Assembly: GCA_910587075.1 (NCBI GenBank)
Contig: CAJUKE010000023.1
Span: forward strand, 1-47,298
Source of the DNA: an uncultured Muribaculaceae bacterium
Lineage (GTDB): Bacteria > Bacteroidota > Bacteroidia > Bacteroidales > Muribaculaceae
Direction of reading: 5' to 3'
DNA length: 47,298 nt
Below the pieces are notes generated by a model. That model was not told where the DNA came from and did not search any database. It saw nothing but the letters and a program-made list of their open reading frames with translations. Shown here one piece after another: positions 32,224 to 39,688 of the stretch. Within the stretch, counting starts at the first letter, position 1. Each line of letters starts with the position of its first letter. The position numbers and the translations under genes were made by a program.

Positions 32224-32955
32224 TCAGGCCACGATGTCGGTTTCGTCGGCGTTTTCGCGGCGCCCTTTCTTGATGGAGCGGGTCACGAAGTCGGTAAGGT
32301 AGACGGTGAAGAGCGGGAAGATAATCATGCCCGACACGGGGAGTATCACGGCGACGATTTTACCCGAGGCGGTTACGGGGGAGATGTCACACCCGACGGT
32401 AGACATATTCATGGCCGACCACCACAGCGCCGTCCAGTAGGAGTTGACCTGCGGGTTGACCCCCGCCTCACGCTGGTAGAAAATCAGCGAGCAGAAGTAG
32501 CCTACCAGTATCATGATCGACAGGTAGGAGATGAAGAGGCTCGTGACGGCGTTCGACGACAGGTAGCTGATCACGATCGACAGGGCGAGGGCTCCGCGCG
32601 CCAGGGGGATGAAGCGCACGAAGTAGAGCGCGTTGTGCCCCAGGTCGATACCCATCAGGTTTATGATGTTGAGGTAGGGAATCGACAGCAGAAGGAAGAA
32701 GATGCGGCGCCGGAAATAGCGCCCCTTGTTCTCGGAGTAGGCCAGGCCGATGAAGAAGTCGGCCACGAACACCACGCACACCCAGAACTGGAATGTCATA
32801 TACGCGTGGTTCTCAAGGAAATTGACCCGCTTGAAGGTGTCAATCGAAATCCATACGATAAGCAGCACGGAGAGTACCAGCACGACGAAGTTCGTGGTTC
32901 CGAGCACATATTCCGCGCTTTTGTTTTCTGATTTTTTGCTGACGGTTTTAGCCAT
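32224..32955 (-). CDS. Potassium-channel-like membrane protein with TVGCD filter
   Basis: The 243-residue protein has about five hydrophobic segments (21-40, 52-72, 84-102, 137-160, 196-225). The third to fourth region contains RFIPLARGALALSIV, reminiscent of a degenerate voltage-sensor helix. The pore loop SYWTALWWSAMNMSTVGCD (172-190) aligns with ion-channel pore helices, but the potassium filter TVGYG is TVGCD. The last helix (GMIIFPLFTVYLTDFV) resembles the inner pore helix. It is monocistronic. Selectivity cannot be assumed; cation conduction is likely only by homology. Confidence 0.72.
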   Translation of the reverse strand: MAKTVSKKSENKSAEYVLGTTNFVVLVLSVLLIVWISIDTFKRVNFLENHAYMTFQFWVCVVFVADFFIGLAYSENKGRYFRRRIFFLLLSIPYLNIINLMGIDLGHNALYFVRFIPLARGALALSIVISYLSSNAVTSLFISYLSIMILVGYFCSLIFYQREAGVNPQVNSYWTALWWSAMNMSTVGCDISPVTASGKIVAVILPVSGMIIFPLFTVYLTDFVTRSIKKGRRENADETDIVA

Positions 32956-33021
32956 GGCGTGTAAGCATTTGTGATTAAAAACTTAACACGCCCCGGGGGT
33001 ATTTGTTCAAAAAAAGGTAGG

Positions 33022-33930
33022 TCAGTTTAGCTCGGCCATACGACGGTAGTCGGTGGGACTCTGGCCCGTAAGGCGCTTGAACATACGGGTGAAGTGGGCC
33101 GGGTACTGGAATCCGAGGTCGTAGGCTATGATGCCGATGTCGGTGTTTCCGGAGGCGAGACGGTGCTTGGCAACCTCGATCATATGTCGCATTATGAGCG
33201 TTTTCGGGGTCATGCCGGTCTCCTTTTTCACCAGGTCGCTGAAGTAGCCCGCCGAGAGATTTACTTTGGAGGCGAATTCTGCCACCGAGGGCATCGCCTC
33301 CCTGGGCTGGCCGTTGTCGTAGTATTCCCTGAGCAGCCGCTCGAAGCGCCGCACGATTTCGGAGTTTACCTTGTGGCGGGTGATGAACTGGCGGTCGTAG
33401 AAGCGGTCGAGGTACTCCAGCAGGAGCTGTATGTTGGCCGACAGCACCGCCGCCGAATGTGAGTCGACAGGGTGTTGGAGCTCGCGCTTGATTTTGTCAA
33501 GGCAGTCGAGAAAGATTTCGCGTTCGCGGTCGGAGAGGTGGAGCGCCTCCATCTGCGAATAGTCGAAAAAGCCGAACGAGGCGATTTTCTCGCCCAGCGA
33601 GGTGCCGTAGATGAGGTCGGGGTGGAAAAGCAGCCCGAGCACATCGTGGGTAACCTCACCCTCGGGGATGTCGACCTCGACTTTCTGCCCGGGTGAGAAG
33701 CTCACGATGGTCCCCTCCTGGTAGTCGTACTGCTTGCGCCCGTAGCGGATGGAGCACGACACTCCGTTTTTGAGAAACAGGGCGTAGAGCCCGTAGTCGA
33801 ATCGGGCGTGGTTGGCGTAGTGGGCCGCGTCCTTCAGATCCACCACGGCCACCAAGGGGTGGAGCGTTGGGAGTCCGTACAGCTTGTTGTATGAGTCGAT
33901 TGAGTCGAGCTTTATGATTTCGCGTTCCAT
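33022..33930 (-). CDS. AraC-family transcriptional regulator
   Basis: The 302-residue protein has an N-terminal cupin-like sensing domain (HARFDYGLYALFLKNGVSCSIRYG, then GTIVSFSPGQKVEV) and a C-terminal double helix-turn-helix. The HTH region reads EFASKVNLSAGYFSDLVKKETG, then GIIAYDLGFQYPAHFTRMFKRLTGQSPTDYR, the classic AraC ending. It diverges from the carboxymuconolactone decarboxylase/cupin gene across a 146-base gap and probably regulates it in response to a small molecule. No ligand can be assigned. Confidence 0.93.
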   Translation of the reverse strand: MEREIIKLDSIDSYNKLYGLPTLHPLVAVVDLKDAAHYANHARFDYGLYALFLKNGVSCSIRYGRKQYDYQEGTIVSFSPGQKVEVDIPEGEVTHDVLGLLFHPDLIYGTSLGEKIASFGFFDYSQMEALHLSDREREIFLDCLDKIKRELQHPVDSHSAAVLSANIQLLLEYLDRFYDRQFITRHKVNSEIVRRFERLLREYYDNGQPREAMPSVAEFASKVNLSAGYFSDLVKKETGMTPKTLIMRHMIEVAKHRLASGNTDIGIIAYDLGFQYPAHFTRMFKRLTGQSPTDYRRMAELN

Positions 33931-33954
33931 AGGTGTCGGTCGGTTTTTCAGCCG

Positions 33955-33986
33955 CGAATTTAGTCATAATCCGCTGTAAAAAGCAA
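33955..33986 (-). promoter_or_regulatory. Promoter of the AraC regulator
   Basis: On the minus strand TTG (33986-33984), 21 bases, then TAAATTCG (33962-33955), 24 bases before the ATG. For the divergent gene, TTACTTCG near 34049 is a possible -7 element. Any AraC-binding sites must lie between these two. Confidence 0.55.
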
Positions 33987-34076
33987 CGCATATGGCGTTT
34001 TGGTAAGAAGAAATCGGATTGTGGCAAACGGCGGTGCGGGAAATTGTGGTTACTTCGCGATATAAAACTGAACCGT

Positions 34077-34895
34077 ATGCGAAAAACAATAACGGCCCTC
34101 GCGGCCCTCATTATGGCATTTAATGTTATGGCACAGCAAAAAATTATTCAGACCGCCGGGCGGCAGCAGCTCGGCGAGTTCGCGCCGGAGTTCGCCCGCC
34201 TCAACGACGACGTGCTTTTCGGCGAGGTGTGGAGCCGCAACGACCTCCTATCGCTCCGCGACCGGAGCCTGGTGACCATCACCTCGCTCATTTCCCAGGG
34301 ACTTACCGACAGCTCTTTGGCATTCCATCTCCAGGAGGCCCGCAAGAACGGCATAACCCGCGTGGAGGCCGCGGAAATCATCACCCACATAGCGTTCTAC
34401 GCCGGATGGCCCAAGGCATGGGCGGCGTTCCGGCTCGCCAAGGAGGTGTGGGCAGACGATGTTGAGGGCGCTGACGCCAAGGCCGAATACCAGCGTTCGA
34501 TATTCTTTCCCGTCGGGGAGCCCAACGACGCTTACGCCAAGTATTTCACCGGCCAGAGCTACCTGGCGCAAATATCGTCGGAGCAGGTACCTTTCGCCAA
34601 CGTGACCTTCGAACCGGGTTGCCGCAACAACTGGCACATACACCATGCCTCCAAAGGGGGCGGACAGATGCTCGTAGGTGTCGGCGGCCGCGGATGGTAC
34701 CAGGAAGAGGGTAAGCCCGCGGTGGAGATCCTCCCCGGCACCATAATCCACATACCCGCCAATGTGAAGCACTGGCACGGCGCCGCTGCCGACTCGTGGT
34801 TCTCGCATTTGGCATTCTCCGTGCCGGGCGACGACGCGTCGACCGAATGGCTTGAGCCGGTAGGCGATGCCGAATATTCCGCAATAGGGCGTTAA
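34077..34895 (+). CDS. Exported carboxymuconolactone decarboxylase/cupin fusion
   Basis: The 272-residue precursor has a signal peptide (about 1-19, TITALAALIMAFNVMAQ). Residues about 40-130 form a carboxymuconolactone-decarboxylase/AhpD-like helical domain (LVTITSLISQGLTDSSLAFHL, then EAAEIITHIAFYAGWPKAWAAF). Residues about 165-255 form a cupin with metal motifs HIHH and HWHG, although the usual glutamate of the first motif is glutamine (GGGQM). Start 34077 is chosen because it yields the signal peptide. Such fusions are usually regulated by a neighbouring AraC protein, as here. Enzymatic activity is unknown; dehalogenase, peroxidase-like or quinone-related roles have been suggested for the family. 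Confidence 0.82.
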   Translation: MRKTITALAALIMAFNVMAQQKIIQTAGRQQLGEFAPEFARLNDDVLFGEVWSRNDLLSLRDRSLVTITSLISQGLTDSSLAFHLQEARKNGITRVEAAEIITHIAFYAGWPKAWAAFRLAKEVWADDVEGADAKAEYQRSIFFPVGEPNDAYAKYFTGQSYLAQISSEQVPFANVTFEPGCRNNWHIHHASKGGGQMLVGVGGRGWYQEEGKPAVEILPGTIIHIPANVKHWHGAAADSWFSHLAFSVPGDDASTEWLEPVGDAEYSAIGR

Positions 34896-34918
34896 TTCTG
34901 TTGTAGCGAAACGCCCGT

Positions 34919-36073
34919 TCAGCCTCGCGCGAGCCTCTCCGACAGATAACGCCGGAGGGGCTCGTCGTAGTATCGCATGGCTATATAGGCCATCAATATG
35001 ATGCCGGCGAAGAGCGCGGCGCACACCGGGAGCGCGTCATGGAAGCCGACGCCGTTGGCCCACACCCAGGCGTAAAACAGATACATCACCGGGTAGTGGA
35101 TTATGTAGACCGGGTAGGAGAGCCGGCCCAGGAACTCGCAGGTCGCTCCTGAGAAGCGGTCTGTGGTCATGCCGCACGCCCCAACATAAACGATGGCGGG
35201 GAAGACGAAAAGGGTGCAAACGCAGTCATACAGGCCGTTGAGCACCGACACACCGCCGTCGGTCGTCAGGTAGGGGCACGACAGTACCGCGACTATCACA
35301 GCCGAGCATATCCAAAACGCGCCCCGGATCTCCCTACGGCGGAAGCAGCGCGACATCAGCAGTCCGGCGGAGAATGAGAAGCTCAGCCTGAGGAAACCGC
35401 CGAGAAAACCAAGCCCCTCCATACTCCATCCGATGCCGACGTGGTAGGCGCCAGATGCGTTGCCGAGCACGATGGCCGCCAGCCCGGCGCCAGACGCGAC
35501 GGTGACCGCCGCGAGCCACCGCTTGGGAAGGCGGTGCAGCGCCACCGCGTAGAGGATGCTGCCGATGTATTCGAAGAAGAGCGACCAGCTCGGGCCGTTG
35601 AGGGGAAACATCTCGCCGTTGCCCCTCACCTCGGCTCCCGCGCCCGGCAGCAGCGGTATAAGGAACAGTCCGGCGGCGAGCGCCAAGAGCACCTGGCTCA
35701 GCGGCACCGGGGTGCCGTCCCATTTTACGCTCCCCTGCAACAGGTAGGCCGCGGCGCCGAGCAGCACGCTGAGCACCACCATGGGGTGGAGGCGTATCAC
35801 GCGGCGGAGCATGAAGCGCCCCGCGGTCATGCCGCGGCTCCAGCGGCCATCGTAGGCGTAGCCTATCACGAAGCCCGAAAGAACGAAGAAGAAGTCAACG
35901 GCCAGGTACCCGTGGTTCATCATCTGGTCGACTGGCGACGTGGCGAACCCCTCGCCGAAATGGTAAAGAATCACGAGCATCGCCGCCACCCCGCGAAGCC
36001 CGTCAAGGAGCTCATAGCGCGGCTTGGCGCCGGGGACGGCTGTCGCGGCCCGGTCAGTGGTTAATGTTGCCAT
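34919..36073 (-). CDS. Acyltransferase family 3 membrane protein
   Basis: The 384-residue protein is an OafA/NodX-type inner-membrane O-acyltransferase with about ten transmembrane segments. Its opening YELLDGLRGVAAMLVILYHF carries the conserved R and the catalytic-side histidine, and YLAVDFFFVLSGFVIG is the second family motif. These proteins add acetyl or other acyl groups to surface polysaccharides, lipid A or small molecules. No glycan cluster adjoins it, so the acceptor is unknown. It converges with the cupin gene and has its own promoter. Confidence 0.9.
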   Translation of the reverse strand: MATLTTDRAATAVPGAKPRYELLDGLRGVAAMLVILYHFGEGFATSPVDQMMNHGYLAVDFFFVLSGFVIGYAYDGRWSRGMTAGRFMLRRVIRLHPMVVLSVLLGAAAYLLQGSVKWDGTPVPLSQVLLALAAGLFLIPLLPGAGAEVRGNGEMFPLNGPSWSLFFEYIGSILYAVALHRLPKRWLAAVTVASGAGLAAIVLGNASGAYHVGIGWSMEGLGFLGGFLRLSFSFSAGLLMSRCFRRREIRGAFWICSAVIVAVLSCPYLTTDGGVSVLNGLYDCVCTLFVFPAIVYVGACGMTTDRFSGATCEFLGRLSYPVYIIHYPVMYLFYAWVWANGVGFHDALPVCAALFAGIILMAYIAMRYYDEPLRRYLSERLARG

Positions 36074-36110
36074 TGTTTTTAATCTACTGGAATTTCGAGG
36101 TTATTTCCCG

Positions 36111-36118
36111 CAAAGTTA
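36111..36118 (-). promoter_or_regulatory. -7 element of the acyltransferase gene
   Basis: TAACTTTG on the minus strand is a full match, 37 bases before the ATG. The upstream region is T-rich but has no exact TTG at 20 bases. Confidence 0.55.
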
Positions 36119-36163
36119 CCCCATTCGTCCCGAATAAAAATTGTTCCGCGTCAAAAAATCGCG

Positions 36164-36760
36164 TCAGCGGCTGGCGCGGATGCGGCTCAGCGTCGAGGGG
36201 GTTATGCCGAGGTAGGAGGCTATATCGCCCAGGCGTGCCCGGAGGCAGACTTCGGGAAACTGCCGGGCAAACGCCTCGTAGCGCTCGCGGGCCGGAAGCG
36301 TAAGCCGTTCCTTATGGGAGCGGTGGAGGCGGCGGTATTCGTTTTGGTGTATCACCCGGCCCCAGTTGGCAAGGTCGATGTCCTCGGCGAAGAGTCGGCG
36401 CAAATCGCTGACGGCGATGGCGAAACCCGTTATCGGCTCAACAGCCTCGACATACTCCTCGCTTGCCGCACCGTAGTAAAGCTCGTCCATGCTGAACACG
36501 ATGGCGCCGTCGATGGAGAATGAGGTGGTTATCTCCTCCCCGTCGACAATCCAGTAGCTGCGGGTCATACCCCGCTCTATGAAGTAGGCATATCCGCCCG
36601 CCACCCCCTCGGCCACAAGCCGGTGGCGCTTGGGAAAGTCGCACGGAACCAGGCACGCCGCCAGCCTTGCCAGCGACGCGTCGCTTACCGGCCACGCACC
36701 CCTTATAGTGGCGGCGATGGCGGGAGTCATCTCCGCGCCGATTATAATATCAGTTTTCAT
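36164..36760 (-). CDS. Crp/Fnr-family transcriptional regulator
   Basis: The 198-residue protein has an N-terminal cyclic-nucleotide-binding-like fold (CDFPKRHRLVAEGVAGGYAYFIERGMTRSYW, then GEEITTSFSIDGAIVFSMDELY) and a C-terminal helix-turn-helix (RARLGDIASYLGITPSTLSRIR). The phosphate-binding arginine of true cAMP receptors is not evident, so the ligand is unknown. The ATG at 36760 is preferred to an in-frame TTG at 36778. It may control the neighbouring acyltransferase, since Crp-like proteins of this small type often sit beside a single target gene. Confidence 0.85.
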   Translation of the reverse strand: MKTDIIIGAEMTPAIAATIRGAWPVSDASLARLAACLVPCDFPKRHRLVAEGVAGGYAYFIERGMTRSYWIVDGEEITTSFSIDGAIVFSMDELYYGAASEEYVEAVEPITGFAIAVSDLRRLFAEDIDLANWGRVIHQNEYRRLHRSHKERLTLPARERYEAFARQFPEVCLRARLGDIASYLGITPSTLSRIRASR

Positions 36761-36765
36761 CGGCG

Positions 36766-36773
36766 CGAAGATA
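36766..36773 (-). promoter_or_regulatory. -7-like element very close to the Crp-type start
   Basis: TATCTTCG (minus, 36773-36766) stands only 5 bases before the ATG at 36760. If used, the transcript would begin at or next to the start codon, giving a leaderless message. No convincing upstream TTG is present, so this is tentative. Confidence 0.35.
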
Positions 36774-36831
36774 GTCAACCGCCGGGAATAAACCTATCCG
36801 TAAGGCCGAAATCGCTCCGGCGGAGGTGAGG

Positions 36832-37512
36832 TCACTTCCCTGCTTCGCGGAGATACTGCTCGTAGGCTTCGAGGAAAAGCCCGGGGTTGTCGGGGAGCTG
36901 CTTCTTCAGCTTCTTGTTCTCCTTGAAATATTTGTTGATGTATTCAACTGCCTCGGGCCTGATTTCTTTCAGTCGCTTTTTCATAAAAGCCATATTGAAG
37001 GAGCCGTTCTGCGATGGGAATTGGAACGGGTAGACTATGGTGTCGTTTTCGAATCGCATACAATGGACCGGTGACAAACGCCATTCAGAGCGGGTTCCGA
37101 TGTTGAAGGAGAACCAGGATACATAGGTGATAATCTCGCCGTGTTCGGATTTCGGACCGCATTGAGCGATCCATTTGACGACGCGCCCGATATTACCGAT
37201 TTTGGGCACGGGGATGTTGGCCGCGATGAACTTGTCGCCGTTAGTGAGGTCGTAGATTGTGTCAATTTCCTCGACGGTTATCTTGGTTTCCGTTCCGTCG
37301 GACCCTTTGATTTTGAAGTTGACGTTTATCGATTTGGCCGGCCAGCGCACCCAGTCCTTCGAGAGAAACCCCTCGACGGTCGACCCATCGCTGAGTGCCA
37401 CCCGGTAGTCGTGTAGCGCCTTGTCATGCCTGGTTTCCTTTTTCTCTTTTTTTCCGAATGCGGCGAAAGGAATCATCATAGCCGCGAGCAACGCGATAAT
37501 CAGATGTTTCAT
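36832..37512 (-). CDS. Exported protein of unknown function
   Basis: The 226-residue precursor has a signal peptide (MKHLIIALLAAMMIPFAAFG) followed at once by a highly basic/acidic stretch (KKEKKETRHDK). The mature part looks beta-rich (YRVALSDGSTVEGFLSKDW, INVNFKIKGSDG) and ends in a charged helical tail (KEIRPEAVEYINKYFKENKK). I do not recognise the family; the early segment with D-G-S-x-V-x-G resembles small exported Bacteroidales proteins that respond to envelope state. It is monocistronic with a good promoter. Confidence 0.75.
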   Translation of the reverse strand: MKHLIIALLAAMMIPFAAFGKKEKKETRHDKALHDYRVALSDGSTVEGFLSKDWVRWPAKSINVNFKIKGSDGTETKITVEEIDTIYDLTNGDKFIAANIPVPKIGNIGRVVKWIAQCGPKSEHGEIITYVSWFSFNIGTRSEWRLSPVHCMRFENDTIVYPFQFPSQNGSFNMAFMKKRLKEIRPEAVEYINKYFKENKKLKKQLPDNPGLFLEAYEQYLREAGK

Positions 37513-37584
37513 TAGTTATGGAGATTATGAGTTATTGGTATCAGATATGTTGTCGGTCGGAGCCGTCGGTAAAGCGGCACGCCA

Positions 37585-37615
37585 TAAAGTTACTCCAAAT
37601 TCGCCATTTTGGCAA
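37585..37615 (-). promoter_or_regulatory. Promoter of the unknown exported protein, with palindromic spacer
   Basis: On the minus strand TTG (37615-37613), exactly 20 bases, then TAACTTTA (37592-37585). Within the spacer, CCAAA and TTTGG form the arms of an 18-base inverted repeat (37595-37612) that could be an operator. Confidence 0.55.
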
Positions 37616-37712
37616 CAACAAATCCCCTTTTTTTCAGTCCCTCCCACAAAAAACGTTCACTTGTTGTGCTTGGTGTGGTATTGTTTTGATACAAACTTTT
37701 CCCGTATATAAT

Positions 37713-37744
37713 TTGTATGATATATGACTAATTAGTTATCTTTG
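37713..37744 (+). promoter_or_regulatory. Promoter and operator of toxin module 2
   Basis: TTTG (37713-37716), 20 bases, then TATCTTTG (37737-37744): the best promoter in the window. The perfect palindrome ACTAATTAGT (37727-37736) abuts the -7 element, as an autorepressor site would. The toxin ATG begins only 4 bases after it, so the transcript is probably leaderless. Confidence 0.75.
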
Positions 37745-37748
37745 CGGC

Positions 37749-38114
37749 ATGAATCAAGAAGATGCCAAACCGACCTATGTGCGGACCATCATTCCGACCC
37801 CGGTATTTATGGAGTTCTATAATGGATTGTCGCCGAAGGTCCAGGTCAAATTTGATTATGTTTTGGATGTTATGGCGAATGTATACAATATATCCACAAA
37901 GTTTGTCAAACACCTTCAAAACACGGACCTCTACGAAATGAGAGTTTCTGTAGGTACCAATGAGTACCGCACGGTACTTTTTGCCATTGACCACACAAAT
38001 CTAATCGAAGCTAAGACAGTGATATTGCTGAATAGTTTCTTAAAAAAGGATAGCAAGGATTATAGAAAACAAATTGAGATAGCAAACGCGATTTTAAAAG
38101 AGATGGAATTATGA
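37749..38114 (+). CDS. RelE/ParE-superfamily toxin, HigB/Gp49-like (module 2)
   Basis: The 121-residue protein has the Gp49/HigB-like core: KFDYVLDVMANVYNISTKFVKHLQNTDLYEMRVSVGTNEYRTVLFA in outline, then VILLNSFLKKDSKDYRKQIEIA. Compared with module 1 it has a longer N-terminus (to VFMEFYNGLS) and a less basic surface. It would act as an mRNA-cutting toxin on ribosomes. It overlaps the antitoxin gene by four bases (ATGA). Base composition is clearly more AT-rich than the neighbouring chromosome, which suggests acquisition by transfer. Confidence 0.87.
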   Translation: MNQEDAKPTYVRTIIPTPVFMEFYNGLSPKVQVKFDYVLDVMANVYNISTKFVKHLQNTDLYEMRVSVGTNEYRTVLFAIDHTNLIEAKTVILLNSFLKKDSKDYRKQIEIANAILKEMEL

Positions 38115-38434
38115 GAACTTTGAACACAGATAAATTGGCTAAATTGCCGACATTCAATCAGCATTTGGATGAGAAATATGGAAAGCCCGGAACATCTGAA
38201 CGGGAGCAGTTTGATGAGGAGGCGATAGCGTGGTTCTATGGCAAAATGCTCCGGGACCGGCGCAAGGAGTTGCGCCTCACTCAGAAACAAGTCGCTGAAA
38301 AACTCGGTAGGGAGCAGAGCTATATAGCCAGGGTTGAAAACGGTAAGGCTGACATTCAATTGTCGAGTTTTTTCCGAATCGCCGCTGTTCTCGGCATACA
38401 GTTTGTGCCGACATTCATGCAGACCATTCGATAA
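38111..38434 (+). CDS. XRE-family antitoxin, HigA type (module 2)
   Basis: The 107-residue protein carries an XRE helix-turn-helix (LTQKQVAEKLGREQSYIARVENG, about 57-79) after an N-terminal toxin-binding part (LPTFNQHLDEKYGKPGTSEREQF). It is translated by coupling to the toxin stop and should repress the shared promoter through the palindrome at 37727-37736. Composition is AT-rich like its partner. The next gene, an M16 peptidase, converges from the right with a gap of 18 bases. Confidence 0.88.
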   Translation: MRTLNTDKLAKLPTFNQHLDEKYGKPGTSEREQFDEEAIAWFYGKMLRDRRKELRLTQKQVAEKLGREQSYIARVENGKADIQLSSFFRIAAVLGIQFVPTFMQTIR

Positions 38435-38452
38435 CGCTGCCACCTTCGGGGT

Positions 38453-39679
38453 TTAGCGGGGGCCGAGGGTGAGGATCGAGGGGGTGAGGAGGTGGTTGGC
38501 GGCGGCGAGGAGGTCGGCGGGGGTGAGGGCCTCGATGCGGGCGGCGCGCTGGCGCGGGGTGGCCACGGAGCCGAAATAGAGCATCGAACGGGCCGCGGAG
38601 AGTATGCTCTGCTCCGAGCTGTCGCCGCTTACGAGCAGTTGGCCGAGGTATTGCTTCTTGGCGGCGGCCAGTGCGCGGGGCGTCATCGGCTCGCGGGCCA
38701 TGCGGCGCGTTTCGGCAAGCACGAGGTCGCGGCAACGGGCGTTGTCGTCGGGGTCGCAGCCGTAATACACGGCGAAGAGGCCGCAGTCGGTCATAAGGTT
38801 AGCCGACGCCTCGACGGAATATACCAGCCCGCGGCGCTCGCGGAGCGCAACGTTGAGGCGGGAATTCATCCCCGGACCTCCGAGGATGTTGGAAACCAGG
38901 CCCAAGGCATGGCGTTCGGGCGAGTATAGCGAGGGTATTGCCGCGCCTATCACGGTGTGGCTCTGGTGGGAGTCGATCTCCTTGAGTTCGCGGAACGGGG
39001 GGAGCGGCGCGGGAGCCACGCGGTCAACCGGCAATCCCGCGGCAGGGTACCCGTCGAAATAGCGCTCGACCATGGCTGCGACTTTGGCTGGATTGGAGGG
39101 GCCGAGATAAAAGGCTACCGTTCGGGGCGCCGAGTAGCATCCGGCGAGCCATCCGCGGCACGCTTCGGGTGTGAATTTCCGAAGGTTGTCAGCGGGGCCG
39201 AGTATGTTGTGGCCCAGTTGCGAGCCCTGGAAAAAGAGGTCTTCGAAATCGTCGAACACGGCGTCGGCGGGGGAGTCGAGGTAGGAGTCAATCTCGTCGC
39301 TCACCACCTCGCGCTCCTTTTCGAGTTCGCGCTGGGGGAAGCGCGAGTTGGTCGCGAGGTCGGCCACGAGCTCCACGGCCCGGCTGAGGTTGCCGCGGGG
39401 GAACACGGTGTAGATCGCCGTCTCCTCCTTGGTGGTGTACGCGTTGAGGTCGCCACCGACCGCCTCCATGCGCCCGTTGATGTGGCAGGCGCGGCGATGG
39501 GTGGTACCCTTGAAAACGGTGTGCTCCACGAAGTGGGCCAAACCATAGAGGCCGGGAGCCTCGTCGCGGCTCCCGGCTTTAACCATTATTCCGAAATATT
39601 CCACCGCTCCCGGGGTCTGGATGGCGGCGAAGCCCATTCCGTCGCGGAGGGTGAGGGTGGTAACCTGTGGTTCTCTCAT
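38453..39679 (-). CDS. M16-family zinc peptidase
   Basis: The 408-residue protein is an insulinase/processing-peptidase-like M16 enzyme. The inverted zinc motif HFVEH is at residues 49-53, and a distal glutamate lies in the ELEKEREVVSDEIDSY region, so the catalytic half is intact. The C-terminal half has the inactive-domain pattern (GGPGMNSRLNVALRERRGLVYSV). No signal peptide is visible, suggesting a cytosolic role in peptide turnover. It follows ispG by 9 bases, an arrangement (purE-ispG-M16) I believe is common in Bacteroidales. Confidence 0.93.
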   Translation of the reverse strand: MREPQVTTLTLRDGMGFAAIQTPGAVEYFGIMVKAGSRDEAPGLYGLAHFVEHTVFKGTTHRRACHINGRMEAVGGDLNAYTTKEETAIYTVFPRGNLSRAVELVADLATNSRFPQRELEKEREVVSDEIDSYLDSPADAVFDDFEDLFFQGSQLGHNILGPADNLRKFTPEACRGWLAGCYSAPRTVAFYLGPSNPAKVAAMVERYFDGYPAAGLPVDRVAPAPLPPFRELKEIDSHQSHTVIGAAIPSLYSPERHALGLVSNILGGPGMNSRLNVALRERRGLVYSVEASANLMTDCGLFAVYYGCDPDDNARCRDLVLAETRRMAREPMTPRALAAAKKQYLGQLLVSGDSSEQSILSAARSMLYFGSVATPRQRAARIEALTPADLLAAANHLLTPSILTLGPR

Positions 39680-39688
39680 AAATGAGTG

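Noticed and set aside
33990..34080. In-frame upstream start of the cupin gene at 33933
   Set aside because: The extra 48 residues are basic and unlike a signal peptide, and the start at 34077 gives a clean exported precursor.
36764..36778. TTG start at 36778 for the Crp-type regulator
   Set aside because: The ATG at 36760 begins a family-like N-terminus and the extra codons overlap the -7-like element.
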